Source: CAZENU01 sp965222125 (GTDB lineage Bacteria > Chloroflexota > Dehalococcoidia > Lucifugimonadales > CAZENU01). From it: a stretch of 64,000 bases of DNA. The position numbers and the translations under genes are program-made. The notes under the pieces were generated by a model. That model saw only the letters and a program-made list of their open reading frames with translations. It had not been told where the DNA came from and did no database searches. The stretch covers positions 1,364,001 to 1,428,000 of the forward strand of contig CBDCTC010000006.1 in the NCBI GenBank assembly GCA_965222125.1. The letters are read 5' to 3'. Positions 8,549-17,484 of this stretch are shown here, one piece after another. Numbering within the stretch: position 1 is the first letter of the stretch; each line of letters starts with the position of its first letter.

Positions 8549-9556
8549 CTAGTCGTAGCCCTCGGCGCGGATGCAGGCTACCCAGTGGTCCTTGCTGACC
8601 TCTCTCAGCTCCGGTATCTCGACCTTGCACCGGTCTACGGCGATGGGGCAGCGGGTGTGGAACACGCAGCCCGGAGGAGGGGTCATCGGGCTCGGCACCT
8701 CGCCCTGCAGGACCATGTACTCGCGCTCCGCCTCGACGGCCGGGTCGGGAATCGGGATCGCCGACAGCAACGCCTTCGTGTAGGGGTGTAGGGGATTCTC
8801 GTACAGCTCGGTCCGGTTCGCGATCTCGACGATGTGCCCCAGGTACATCACGGCCACACGGTCGCTGATGTGCCGGACGACCGACAGGTCGTGGGCGATG
8901 AAAAGGTACGTGAGCCCGAACTTGTCCTGGAGGTCCTCGAGCAGGTTGATCACCTGGGCCTGGATCGACACGTCCAGCGCCGACACCGGCTCGTCGCAGA
9001 CGATGAACGCCGGGTCCGACGCCAGCGACCGGGCCAGCCCTATGCGCTGCCGCTGGCCTCCGCTGAACTCGTGGGGGTATCGGTCGGCCATGTACGGGTT
9101 GAGGCCGACGACGGTGAGCAGCTCCGCGACCCTATCCCTGTACTCGCCCTTGCCGTCGACCAGCTTGTGCACGGTCAGCGGCTCGCCGATGATGTCCCCG
9201 CAGGTCATCCTGGGGTTCAGGGAGCCGTACGGGTCCTGAAAGATGATCTGCATTCGCCGCCGGACGAGCCTCATGCCCTGGGGGCTCAGGTCGCTGAGCA
9301 TCTGCCCTTCGAAGATGACGTCTCCCGCCGTCGGCTCGTATAGCTGTAGGATGCAGCGGGCGACAGTCGTCTTGCCGGATCCGCTCTCGCCCACCAGGCC
9401 CAGCGTCTCGCCGCGCCTGATGAAGAAGCTGATGTCGTCGACGGCCTTGATATCGGCCACCCGCTTCCGGAAGACCGTGCCCGACATTACCGGGAAGTAC
9501 TTCCGCAGGTGGCGGACCTGCAGCAGGATATCCTCGCCCGTCTGTGTCTGTATCAC
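8549..9556 (-). CDS. oppF: Peptide/oligopeptide ABC transporter ATP-binding protein (OppF/DppF type)
   Basis: Cytoplasmic ATPase subunit of a dipeptide/oligopeptide or related importer, about 335 residues. It shows Walker A (G-E-S-G-S-G-K-T), the ABC signature S-G-G-Q-R-Q-R, Walker B ending D-E-P-V-S-A-L-D, and the C-terminal oligo_HPY domain with several Cys (C-V-F-H-T-R-C) that may hold an Fe-S cluster, as in relatives. The GTG at 9556 overlaps the stop of the upstream oppD by 4 nt (GTGA). An earlier in-frame start would add an unconserved leader inside oppD. No permease or binding-protein gene lies in the window. Confidence 0.9.
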   Translation of the reverse strand: MIQTQTGEDILLQVRHLRKYFPVMSGTVFRKRVADIKAVDDISFFIRRGETLGLVGESGSGKTTVARCILQLYEPTAGDVIFEGQMLSDLSPQGMRLVRRRMQIIFQDPYGSLNPRMTCGDIIGEPLTVHKLVDGKGEYRDRVAELLTVVGLNPYMADRYPHEFSGGQRQRIGLARSLASDPAFIVCDEPVSALDVSIQAQVINLLEDLQDKFGLTYLFIAHDLSVVRHISDRVAVMYLGHIVEIANRTELYENPLHPYTKALLSAIPIPDPAVEAEREYMVLQGEVPSPMTPPPGCVFHTRCPIAVDRCKVEIPELREVSKDHWVACIRAEGYD

Positions 9557-10566
9557 GCGCCCGCCTCTTGCGTTACGGTGGACTTGAGCCCCGGCAGCTC
9601 CGCCGCCCTCCAGCACGCGGACAGGTGGGTGCCCTTGACCGCCACCAACTCCGGGGTCTCCTGGACGCACCTGTCGATGGCGTACCGGCAGCGCGGCGCG
9701 AACCGACAGCCGTCGGCCATGTCGATCAGGTCCGGGGGCATCCCCTCGATCGTCTCGAGCTTGTATCCCTCGGGCTCGTCCAAGCGTGGCACCGAGTTGA
9801 GCAGACCGAGGGTGTACGGGTGTCTTGGGTCGCCGTACATCTCCCTGGCGCCGCCGGTGTCGACTATCTTCCCGGCGTACATGACGAGCACGCGGGACGC
9901 GTAGCGGGCCACTATCCCCAGGTTGTGCGTGATCAGGATCAGCGCCATGCCGAGCCGCGTCGTCAGCGACCGCATGAGCTCGAGTATCTGCGCCTGGATC
10001 GTGACGTCCAGCGCGGTCGTCGGCTCGTCGGCGAGGATCAGGCGCGGATTGCAGCTTATCGCCATCGCGATCATCACGCGCTGGCTCATCCCGCCGCTAA
10101 GCTGGTGCGGGTAGTCATCGAGGAGGCGCTCCACATCGGGTATCCCCACCATGTCGAGCAACTCCCGCGCCCGCTGATGGGAGTCCGTCTTGTTCATCCT
10201 CAGGTGGAGCTGCAGCGTCTCCGTGAGCTGGCGCCCGATGGTCAATACGGGGTTGAGTGACGTCATTGGCTCCTGGAAGATCATCGATATCCGGTTGCCG
10301 CGGACTCTCCTCATCTGAGCGCCGCTCAGCTTGAGCAGGTCCTTACCGTCGAAGATCACCTCGCCCCCGACGATCTTGCCAGGCGGGGAGGCGATGAGCC
10401 TCATTACGGAAAGCGCGCTGACCGTCTTTCCGCAGCCGCTCTCACCGACGATGCCGATGATCTCGCCCTCGTTGAGGTCGTAGCTTATGCCGTCGACCGC
10501 CCTCACGACACCGTCCTGGGTCGAGAACTCGGTGGCCAGGTTCTTCACTTCCAGTAGCTTTGCCAT
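9553..10566 (-). CDS. oppD: Peptide/oligopeptide ABC transporter ATP-binding protein (OppD/DppD type)
   Basis: First of the paired ATPases of an Opp/Dpp-type importer, 337 residues. Visible motifs are Walker A G-E-S-G-C-G-K-T, signature S-G-G-M-S-Q-R, Walker B with D-E-P-T-T-A-L-D, and the Cys-rich oligo_HPY tail (C-R-F-A-P-R-C). The ATG at 10566 gives the usual N-terminus; the open frame extends upstream into non-conserved sequence. It heads a two-gene unit with oppF and lies 133 nt downstream of the phosphatase gene on the same strand. Confidence 0.9.
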   Translation of the reverse strand: MAKLLEVKNLATEFSTQDGVVRAVDGISYDLNEGEIIGIVGESGCGKTVSALSVMRLIASPPGKIVGGEVIFDGKDLLKLSGAQMRRVRGNRISMIFQEPMTSLNPVLTIGRQLTETLQLHLRMNKTDSHQRARELLDMVGIPDVERLLDDYPHQLSGGMSQRVMIAMAISCNPRLILADEPTTALDVTIQAQILELMRSLTTRLGMALILITHNLGIVARYASRVLVMYAGKIVDTGGAREMYGDPRHPYTLGLLNSVPRLDEPEGYKLETIEGMPPDLIDMADGCRFAPRCRYAIDRCVQETPELVAVKGTHLSACWRAAELPGLKSTVTQEAGA

Positions 10567-10699
10567 GCCACGCCCCGTCCGCTTCTTGCGTAAAGACCGA
10601 AGGCCGCCACCCTGATCCGGCGCCGGCCGACTGTCCTCATTGTAGTCTACGTGCTGCCGCCCATCAACAAGCACCCGCCGGGGGCGGCGCTGTCTCGAT

Positions 10700-11344
10700 T
10701 CACTCCAGGTGCGACGCGTCGTTGAACCGGTCGATCCGGTGGTGGACCGGCACCAGCCGGGCCCCGCGGTCGGGCGCCCAAAGGCTCTTGTCGATCGTGA
10801 AGTCGAACACGGCCGTGTTGCGGACGTGCATGCCCCAGGTTCGGTCCGTGCCCAGGAGCGCCGCGAGGATATGCTGAAGGATCCCGCCGTGGGTCACCAT
10901 CAGCACCGTATCCCCGTCGTCGTGCCCGCCGACCGCGCGGTCTACAACCCTCTGCGCGCGGGCCTGTCTCGCTTCGGGCGGCTCTACCCCCTCGATTCCC
11001 GCGAGCCCCTTCTTCCATGCCTGTTCCATGTCCAGCTCCGGGTACTTCCCCGAGACCTCGTCGCCGGTCAGCCCCGACAGGATGCCGACGTCGTACTCCA
11101 TCAGGTCGTCCACGTCGACGACCTCCATCGCCCAACCGGCAGCGAGTATGGAGGCCGTCTCGCTTGTTCGCGAGAGCGGGCTCGTGTAGACGTGGGTGGG
11201 CACGAATTCCTCGCTGTGGAAGCGGTCCGCGAGCTTCCGCGCCTGTCGTCTACCGGCATCGGAGAGCGGAAAGTCGGATCGCCCCTGGTAGCGGTTCTCG
11301 GCGTTGGCCGTCGACTCCGCGTGTCTGACGAACAGGAGTCTCAT
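10700..11344 (-). CDS. Histidine phosphatase superfamily protein (phosphoglycerate mutase-like)
   Basis: 214-residue phosphatase with the R-H-A-E motif at residues 8-11, whose His becomes phosphorylated, and a second catalytic His in V-T-H-G-G. The length and the A-E instead of G-E after R-H suggest a broad-specificity phosphatase (CobC/GpmB-like) rather than a glycolytic mutase. Its ATG overlaps the stop of the nadD-pyrE fusion gene by 4 nt (ATGA), so it is translationally coupled to nucleotide and NAD synthesis and may act on a phosphorylated nucleotide or sugar. Confidence 0.85.
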   Translation of the reverse strand: MRLLFVRHAESTANAENRYQGRSDFPLSDAGRRQARKLADRFHSEEFVPTHVYTSPLSRTSETASILAAGWAMEVVDVDDLMEYDVGILSGLTGDEVSGKYPELDMEQAWKKGLAGIEGVEPPEARQARAQRVVDRAVGGHDDGDTVLMVTHGGILQHILAALLGTDRTWGMHVRNTAVFDFTIDKSLWAPDRGARLVPVHHRIDRFNDASHLE

Positions 11345-12522
11345 CGGTCCAACCACTCCGATGACGCTGGCGCTATGTTGCCGTCGTCGTCTGCCTCGAG
11401 CAGCGCGGCGAAGTCGTAGCCGCGACGCCTGATCTCGTCGCTGCCGCCCTGACGGCGGTCCAGGATGCAGAGCACCTTGACGACCTCACACCCGGCCTGT
11501 TCCACCGCGTCTACCGCGTGGAGCAGACTGCCGCCCGTGCTGCAGGTGTCGTCTACGACCGCGACCTTCGCCCCGGGCCTCACCCTCCCCTCGATGAGCC
11601 GCCCCGTTCCGTGCTTTTTCGCGCGCGGCCTGACGATCAACGCGCCGATAGGGTTGCCCTTGAGATGGCTGACCGTGGCCACCGACGCGACGATCGGGTC
11701 GGCCGCCACAGTCGGCCCGGCGATCGCCTCCGCGCCGCACTCCACCAGCGTGGGGTAGAGGGCCGTGGCCACCCTGTACGAGCCCTCGGGATCGAGCGTC
11801 ACCAGGCGTCCGTCGAAGTAGTAGCCGCTCGCGGCGCCGGAGGTTAGCTCGAACTCCCCGAACTGGAGCGCGCCGACGTCGAGCGCCAACTGTAGGATCT
11901 CTGCTGCCGAGTCCTTCACACCTTTGTCCCCTCCGTCGAGATAGAGTCCGTGGTCGTCTATGTACCGTGCTACGGGCCCGGGCACGAGGTCGGCTATCGA
12001 CAGCCCCTCATGGACCCGGCGCCTCACCTCCGTGCTGCTGACGTGCAACAGTGGGCCGGCGATCACCGTAACCGCCGCCCGCGCGTCCGCGTCGACCGCT
12101 TCCAGCGCGTCCAGTCCGGGGTCCGGCTGTCCGGGCCGCGCGAACACGCCAAGTCTGGACAACTGGACTACGCTACGCGGACGGTGCCACAGCGCAATCT
12201 GCCTGAGCGCATCCGCACCCAACAGCAATAACAGCTCGCGCCCCGGCGCCAGGGACTCCAGCGTGTCCACAGTATACGTCGCCCCGGGCCGGCGCACCTC
12301 GCTGTCGGATACGGCGACACCCGGATACGGCGCCGCGGCCAGGCTCGCCATCTCAAGCCGTTGGAGCCCGGAGGCCTCCGGTTCCCGCGCCTTGAGGCGC
12401 GGTCGGCCGGCCGGGACGATGAGCACCTCATCCAGGCTGAGGCGCTCCCGCGCGGCCTCAATCGCAGCCAGGTGCCCCGAATGGATCGGGTCGAGCGTCC
12501 CACCGAATATCCCTGCCCGCAA
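11341..12522 (-). CDS. nadD-pyrE: Fusion: nicotinate-nucleotide adenylyltransferase (NadD) + orotate phosphoribosyltransferase (PyrE)
   Basis: One uninterrupted frame of 393 residues joins two enzymes of different pathways. Residues 1 to about 197 are NadD: G-G-T-L-D-P-I-H-S-G-H near the N-terminus (nucleotidyl transferase HxGH-type site) and the closing S-S-T-E-V-R segment; it makes deamido-NAD. From about residue 203 the protein is PyrE: F-G-E-F-E-L-T-S-G, Y-Y-F-D-G-R, the Lys pair before H-G-T-G-R and the PRPP loop V-D-D-T-C-S-T-G-G; it makes orotidine-5'-phosphate. Start is TTG directly after the obg stop. An internal GTG near residue 200 could also give a separate PyrE. obg-nadD is a common order; the PyrE fusion is unusual. 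Confidence 0.85.
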   Translation of the reverse strand: MRAGIFGGTLDPIHSGHLAAIEAARERLSLDEVLIVPAGRPRLKAREPEASGLQRLEMASLAAAPYPGVAVSDSEVRRPGATYTVDTLESLAPGRELLLLLGADALRQIALWHRPRSVVQLSRLGVFARPGQPDPGLDALEAVDADARAAVTVIAGPLLHVSSTEVRRRVHEGLSIADLVPGPVARYIDDHGLYLDGGDKGVKDSAAEILQLALDVGALQFGEFELTSGAASGYYFDGRLVTLDPEGSYRVATALYPTLVECGAEAIAGPTVAADPIVASVATVSHLKGNPIGALIVRPRAKKHGTGRLIEGRVRPGAKVAVVDDTCSTGGSLLHAVDAVEQAGCEVVKVLCILDRRQGGSDEIRRRGYDFAALLEADDDGNIAPASSEWLDR

Positions 12523-13782
12523 CTAGTCCCACTCCAGTTCGAGCTTGCCTATGCGGACAATGTCCCCGTCTCTCGCTCCGGCCTTCTCCAGGGCGGACAT
12601 GATGCCCATCCGCCTAAGGTGCTCCATGAACTGCGTCCTCGCCTCCCAGTCGTCGGGGTCTACCAGCGCGGCGATCCTCTCGGCGGCGCGTACCGGCACG
12701 ACATAGGTGTCGCCGTCTCTAATGACCCTGGTCTCCCGGTCGACAGACCGCGGGCGGATCACCGGGGCAGGCTGTTCCATGATGGCGGCGTCCCGGTCCC
12801 GCGGGGTTGCCGCCAGCGCCCCCACTACGTCGCCGAGCAGATCGTCCAGTCCTATTCTGGCGAGCGCCGAGACGGCGCGGATCCCTCTCCCTGGAAGCTC
12901 CGCCCGCAGCCCGGCGGCCCGCTCTTCCACACCGTACAGATCAACCTTGTTCACCGCCAGAAGCTCTTTCTTGCTCGCCAGACGCTCGTCGAACAGCTCC
13001 AACTCCGTGCGAATCCGATGGTACTCGGCCACGAGGTCGGGCCTGTCCCCGTCTATCAGGTGTATCAGCACCTTCGTCCGCTCGACATGGCGCAGGAAGT
13101 CATGCCCGAGGCCGACACCCGCATGGGCTCCTTCAATCAGCCCCGGGATGTCGACCAGAACGATCATGTCGTAGCCGATCTCCGCTGTACCCAATGACGG
13201 CTCTAGGGTCGTGAACGGATAGCTCGCCACCTTGGGGTGGGCGCCCGTCAGCGCCGCCAGCAGACTGGACTTGCCAGCGTTGGGGGCGCCGACGATGCCG
13301 ACGTCTGCGAACAACTTCAACTCCAGTCTCAGCACGCGGCTCTCGCCCGGGTCGCCCGCCTCCGCCAATACCGGAAAGCGGTTAGTAGAGGACGCGAAGG
13401 TGGTGTTGCCACGCCCGCCGCGGCCACCGCGCGCAACCACAATGCTCATGCCCTCCGCGGAGATGTCAACACCGCCCGGCGACTCATCATCCAACCCCCG
13501 GACGACTGTGCCAACCGGTACCTCGATCTGGATGTCCTGCCCCTTCGCACCATGACGGTCCCTGCCGGCTCCGTGGCCTCCATTTTCCGCAACGACGCGA
13601 CGTCGTTGACGCAGGCGTCGGAGGCTGGTGATGGTCCCTGAACCACTTACAACGACAGATCCTCCGCGACCACCATCTCCTCCGTCAGGCCCGCCGCGCG
13701 GGATGAACTTTTCCCTGCGGCCGCTCACGCACCCGTTACCCCCATCTCCTGATGTTACTGATATTTCAACTTTATCGATCAT
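12523..13782 (-). CDS. obg: GTPase Obg/CgtA
   Basis: Ribosome-associated GTPase acting in 50S assembly and stress control. The 419-residue protein has the Gly-rich Obg fold at the N-terminus (S-G-D-G-G-N-G and R-G-G-P-D-G-G-D-G-G), then the G domain with G1 G-A-P-N-A-G-K-S, G3 D-I-P-G-L-I-E-G and G4 N-K-V-D, and the C-terminal OCT domain (R-R-M-G-I near the end). Start ATG at 13782 gives the conserved first residues; the frame extends further upstream without conservation. It directly precedes nadD-pyrE (TAG-TTG, no gap). Confidence 0.95.
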   Translation of the reverse strand: MIDKVEISVTSGDGGNGCVSGRREKFIPRGGPDGGDGGRGGSVVVSGSGTITSLRRLRQRRRVVAENGGHGAGRDRHGAKGQDIQIEVPVGTVVRGLDDESPGGVDISAEGMSIVVARGGRGGRGNTTFASSTNRFPVLAEAGDPGESRVLRLELKLFADVGIVGAPNAGKSSLLAALTGAHPKVASYPFTTLEPSLGTAEIGYDMIVLVDIPGLIEGAHAGVGLGHDFLRHVERTKVLIHLIDGDRPDLVAEYHRIRTELELFDERLASKKELLAVNKVDLYGVEERAAGLRAELPGRGIRAVSALARIGLDDLLGDVVGALAATPRDRDAAIMEQPAPVIRPRSVDRETRVIRDGDTYVVPVRAAERIAALVDPDDWEARTQFMEHLRRMGIMSALEKAGARDGDIVRIGKLELEWD

Positions 13783-14069
13783 AGGTATGGGGAATACTAA
13801 CAGTCTCTCATAATCTCGTGGATTACTGGGATACCTGATCTGTGCGGCGTGTCGAAGATAGGCCTTCGGTGAATTGCTTGGGGATTGCCTATGGCTTGTC
13901 GGTGGACGATTGGTTTCCCCTGGACTGCTGCACGGGAGGATGAGGGTGTTACCCACATATGAGCAAGGATATCCACCGGAGACGGTAAGTTATCCACAAA
14001 GCGCGGGTGGTAGGCGCTGGGGGACAGGGGCCCGAAGGAGGCTGGATGGGCAGAGCGGAGACCGGGCTG
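13783..14069. other. oriC: Candidate replication origin (oriC) between obg and dnaA
   Basis: The 287-nt gap downstream of dnaA holds three DnaA-box-like 9-mers on the same strand: TTACCCACA (13949-13957, one mismatch), ATATCCACC (13969-13977, two mismatches) and a perfect TTATCCACA (13990-13998). Their starts are 20 and 21 bp apart, about two helical turns. A weaker box on the other strand, CGTGGATTA, lies at 13817-13825. The obg-proximal part (13783-13830) is the most AT-rich stretch and could be the unwinding element. Position beside dnaA and box phasing support oriC; GC skew could not be measured. Confidence 0.6.
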
Positions 14070-15494
14070 CTAGCCTTCCAGGGACTCACGGATGTTGATG
14101 AGGTCTTGGCGAAGATCAGGGTCTTCGTTTGCCAGGGATGCGATGCGGACGCAGGCGTGCATGACCGTGGTGTGGTCCTTGCCGCCCAAGGCCAGGCCGG
14201 CCGCCTTCAAGGTGAGATGGACGTCCTCGCGGAGCAGGTACATGGCGACCTGCCGAGCGAGGGCAGTATGTTTGTCACGCCGCTTGCCTTTGAGGACTTC
14301 GACTTCGACGTCGAAGTAGGAGCACACGGCATCGACTATCTCCTGCTCGGACACCTTCCGCCGGGTCGATCCAGCCAGGGAGTCTGCCAGAACCCTCTTA
14401 ACCAGGTCAAACGAGATTAAGCTATTGGTCAGGTGAGCGTAAGCGGCGATCTTATTCAGGGTCCCTTCCAGCTCACGGACGTTCTTGTGAACGCGCCCTG
14501 CGAGGAGATCCAGAACGTCGTTCGGGAACCGCTGACCCGTGCCCGCCGCTTTGGCACGCAGGATATCGATACGCATCTCCTGATCGGGCGTCTGGATATC
14601 GACGACAAGCCCCGCGGCGAGCCGGGAGCTTACCCGGTCTTCGAGCAGGGTGAGATTCGTCACCGGGCGGTCGCTCGTTATCACCACCTGCTTACCCGCG
14701 AGGTGGAGCGCGTTGAAGGTGTGGAAGAAGCCCTCCTGGGTCTGCTGTTTGCCGATGATGAACTGGATGTCGTCGAGCAGCAGGGCATCGGCGCTGCGGT
14801 AGTAGGCCCTGAAGGCGTCGGTCGTCCCTTCGCGAATCGCCCGAATGTACCCGTTGGTGAACTCCTCCGTCGTGGCGTAGATCGGCGTCAGCCCGCGGGA
14901 GATCAGCCTGTGGCCGATCGCATGGAGCATGTGGGTCTTGCCGAGGCCGACGCCGGAGTAGATGAACAGCGGGTTGTAGACACCGCCCGGCGTTTCCGAG
15001 ACTGCCAGGGCGGCCGCGTGGGCGAGCTCGTTCGACCTGCCGACGATGAACGTGTCGAAGACGTAGCGAGGGTTCAGCGCAGTGGCCGGTCGGTCCGTAT
15101 CCGCCTGCGGCGTCGAGCCGTTGAGTGAGTGGTGCGTCGGGTTCGAGGACGGGGCGCGGTCGTCTTGTGACACGTGACCTGCAGGGGCCCCCGAGACAAC
15201 CTCGAAGCGGACGTCGACATCCCTGGCAACGATCCGACCCACGGCGCTGGAGATGAGCGAGTACATCCGCTGTTCGAGCATCTCGGCGACGAAGGTGTTC
15301 GGGGCGCTGACGACGAACTCGCTATCGGCGTAGCGGATGCCGGTGGTGTCGCGGAGCCAGGTCTCGTAGCTCGGTCGGGTCACCCGGAGCTCGAGATCGC
15401 CCAGGACGGCCTGCCAGATCGCGTCGGGGCGCCGCTGCTCCGGAGCAGCGGAGCCCCGGGTCTTCTTGGCAGTCTGGTTTGTCGCGGTCGTCAA
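14070..15494 (-). CDS. dnaA: Chromosomal replication initiator protein DnaA
   Basis: AAA+ initiator that binds DnaA boxes and opens oriC. 474 residues: N-terminal domain I (W-Q-A-V-L-G and W-L-R-D segments), a variable linker with several Ser/Pro, the AAA+ core with Walker A G-V-G-L-G-K-T-H near residue 165 and sensor regions, and the domain IV helix-turn-helix with the signature G-G-K-D-H-T-T-V near the C-terminus. Start is TTG at 15494 with GGAGG about 12 nt upstream. Candidate boxes lie just past its 3' end. dnaN, the usual neighbour, is absent; obg follows instead. Confidence 0.95.
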   Translation of the reverse strand: MTTATNQTAKKTRGSAAPEQRRPDAIWQAVLGDLELRVTRPSYETWLRDTTGIRYADSEFVVSAPNTFVAEMLEQRMYSLISSAVGRIVARDVDVRFEVVSGAPAGHVSQDDRAPSSNPTHHSLNGSTPQADTDRPATALNPRYVFDTFIVGRSNELAHAAALAVSETPGGVYNPLFIYSGVGLGKTHMLHAIGHRLISRGLTPIYATTEEFTNGYIRAIREGTTDAFRAYYRSADALLLDDIQFIIGKQQTQEGFFHTFNALHLAGKQVVITSDRPVTNLTLLEDRVSSRLAAGLVVDIQTPDQEMRIDILRAKAAGTGQRFPNDVLDLLAGRVHKNVRELEGTLNKIAAYAHLTNSLISFDLVKRVLADSLAGSTRRKVSEQEIVDAVCSYFDVEVEVLKGKRRDKHTALARQVAMYLLREDVHLTLKAAGLALGGKDHTTVMHACVRIASLANEDPDLRQDLINIRESLEG

Positions 15495-15968
15495 GGGAAA
15501 GAGCCGCCTCCGAGTGGTGATTTGAGCGCCATCTGGCCCCGGCGGGGTCAGGACTCGGAGGCCGGGACAGGCCCGGACCTGCGGTCCTTTTGGGGTTCGA
15601 TGCTGAGGGTGCGCGGCAGTGTAGCACGGCCCTTGTCGTGCACCGTCAAGCCATGGAAGAGGGGATTTTCGGACGGAATTCTTGGCCCTCGGGCGGGCGT
15701 CCCAGCGGGCGGCGTGTCACAGGGCTCCATGACCTGGAACGGCGTCGTTATGGGGTGTAGAGGCAGCGCGGGCCGGCCCGATCCGGCCGCAGGGGACCGG
15801 CTTCCACCGGAGTGCACACGGGCGGAGAGGCCGGCCGGCCCATGCCCTCTCCGCTCGAAGTTGGACAGAGACTAAACGCCGATCGCCCAACAGCATATGT
15901 GGATTCTTAGACAAGGCCGGCTGGCGTCTCTGTCATTCACGCCGTCGGTGGGAGGCGCGGGCTCCCTG
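15495..15968. other. 474-nt dnaA leader / intergenic region
   Basis: No convincing gene is visible. On the minus strand a TTGACG (15641-15648 region) precedes TACACT with a 20-nt spacer, a poor but possible dnaA promoter. One weak DnaA-box-like 9-mer, TGTGGATTC, lies at 15898-15906. The rest is ordinary high-GC sequence. Confidence 0.35.
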
Positions 15969-16208
15969 CTACGGGGCGAGGGGCGGTTCGCCGGGCGCGC
16001 CGGCGATGTTCCCAATGGGCACGCCAAGACCGAGCGCGAGCAGCCCGAGCCAGACGGCAATAGCCGCCGCGGCAAGGCCGGCGATCACGAACAGCGTGAC
16101 GACGGCGAAACGACGCCACCGACTGCGGCCCAACTGCCCCTGGCGCTTCCGCAGCGCGTCGTCGATCTCGGCCTGCAGCTCACGGGCCGATTTGCCTCTC
16201 GTGGCCAT
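15969..16208 (-). CDS. Small membrane protein (hypothetical)
   Basis: A 79-residue protein starting at ATG 16208, 17 nt after the stop of the threonine-dehydrogenase-like gene. It has a charged N-terminal helix (about residues 1-32, rich in Arg, Lys and Glu) and one strongly hydrophobic Ala/Leu/Val helix at about 33-58, followed by a Gly/Pro-rich tail. The layout is that of a single-pass inner membrane protein. The longer open frame reaching 17537 in the same phase is antisense-phase noise over the dehydrogenase; only this 3' part looks like protein. Function unknown. Confidence 0.6.
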   Translation of the reverse strand: MATRGKSARELQAEIDDALRKRQGQLGRSRWRRFAVVTLFVIAGLAAAAIAVWLGLLALGLGVPIGNIAGAPGEPPLAP

Positions 16209-16225
16209 CCCGAATGCCTCGCTCG

Positions 16226-17299
16226 CTACCCGCCGTTGCCGTCGGGTCTCATGACGATCTTGCCCGCCATGCCCGACCGCAGCAGCTCGATTGCCGCGTC
16301 GATCTCTGAAACGCGCATCTCGTGGGTGACGATCGGGCGGAGGTCGACGGCGCCGCTCTCCAGGAGCCAGCGTGTCCTGTACCAGGTCTCGAATATCCGC
16401 CTGCCGCTGAGGGCTCTGACGGTGAGGTTCTTGAAGATAACGTCGCCGGCCAGGTCCTCTATCGTCACCGCGCGAGAGGGGATGCCGAAGAGGGTGACGC
16501 GGCCGCCGGGCGCGACGGCCTTGAACGCCGTGTTGATCGCCGTCTCCGCCCCGCTCATCTCGAGCGCGACATCCAGGCCGTGGTCGCCGTTGGCCTCCGT
16601 TAGCAACGCCGCGACGTCGCTCGCTGACGCGTAGCGGCCCGGGCCGAATGTCCGGCTCGCGCCCATCTTGAGCGCCAGATCGAGCCTGTACTCGTGCGGG
16701 TCGACCGCGAACACTGACGCGGCCCCGGAGGAGCTGGCGATGGCGATCGCGAACAGGCCGACGGGCCCGCAGCCCAGCACGCCGACGGAGCGCCCCGTCA
16801 GGGCATGGTCCAGGGTGGAGAACACGGCGTTGCCGAACGGCTCCTGCAGTGTCGCGATCTCGGGCGGCAGCTTCGCGCGGTCGTTCTGCCAGACGACCTT
16901 CTCGGGGACCGCGACGTAGTCCGCGAAGGCGCCGTCCCGGTGCACGCCCAGTATGCTGGGGTTGACGCACATGTGGCGCGTACCCGAGCGGCACTGAACG
17001 CAGACGTCGCAGGTGACATGGCTCTCCGCGGATACGTAGTCGCCCACGGCGACGTTCTCGACGGCCGAGCCGAGATCGACGACGGTGCCCGCGAACTCGT
17101 GCCCCAAGGTCACCGGCGGCTTGATGTAGCGGGAGCTCCAGTCGTCCCACTCCCAGATGTGCAGGTCGGTGCCGCAGATGCTCGCCGCCTCGACCTTCAC
17201 GAGGACCTCGTCGGCCGCCGTCTCGGGGAGGGGTATCTCTTCCACGACAAGGCCGCGCCCGGGCGCGGCCTTGCGTACGGCCGTCATTGTCTCTGCCAT
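16226..17299 (-). CDS. Zinc-binding dehydrogenase, L-threonine 3-dehydrogenase-like
   Basis: Medium-chain Zn/NAD(P) dehydrogenase of 357 residues. The catalytic zinc site appears as C-G-T-D-L-H-I-W and G-H-E-F, and the structural zinc as a C-x2-C-x2-C-x7-C cluster (residues about 100-115). The C-G-T-D-L-H-I-W-x-W-D-x-W segment is typical of threonine dehydrogenase (Tdh), which oxidises Thr to 2-amino-3-oxobutyrate; sugar-alcohol dehydrogenases of the same branch are the alternative. No kbl gene (the usual partner of tdh) is next to it, which leaves the substrate open. Confidence 0.8.
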   Translation of the reverse strand: MAETMTAVRKAAPGRGLVVEEIPLPETAADEVLVKVEAASICGTDLHIWEWDDWSSRYIKPPVTLGHEFAGTVVDLGSAVENVAVGDYVSAESHVTCDVCVQCRSGTRHMCVNPSILGVHRDGAFADYVAVPEKVVWQNDRAKLPPEIATLQEPFGNAVFSTLDHALTGRSVGVLGCGPVGLFAIAIASSSGAASVFAVDPHEYRLDLALKMGASRTFGPGRYASASDVAALLTEANGDHGLDVALEMSGAETAINTAFKAVAPGGRVTLFGIPSRAVTIEDLAGDVIFKNLTVRALSGRRIFETWYRTRWLLESGAVDLRPIVTHEMRVSEIDAAIELLRSGMAGKIVMRPDGNGG

Positions 17300-17413
17300 A
17301 GGCCTTCCTGAGCTTTGCTGAGAGCATCGGTGAGTTTAGGTGCGGCCCCGTAGGGGTGTCAACTCGACCGCGGCGGGAGGTGCAGACGCGCGGGCGCGGC
17401 GCGGGAAGCGGCT

Positions 17414-17442
17414 TTGACTGCGCGGGACGACGAAAGTAGACT
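17414..17442 (+). promoter_or_regulatory. Sigma70-type promoter for the P-loop kinase gene
   Basis: TTGACT (17414-17419), a 17-nt spacer and TAGACT (17437-17442) lie 43 nt upstream of the kinase start codon in the divergent gap after the dehydrogenase gene. Confidence 0.6.
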
Positions 17443-17484
17443 CTGGCGAAACAGCGCAGGGCCTGCGCGGCAGGAGACCGTTCT

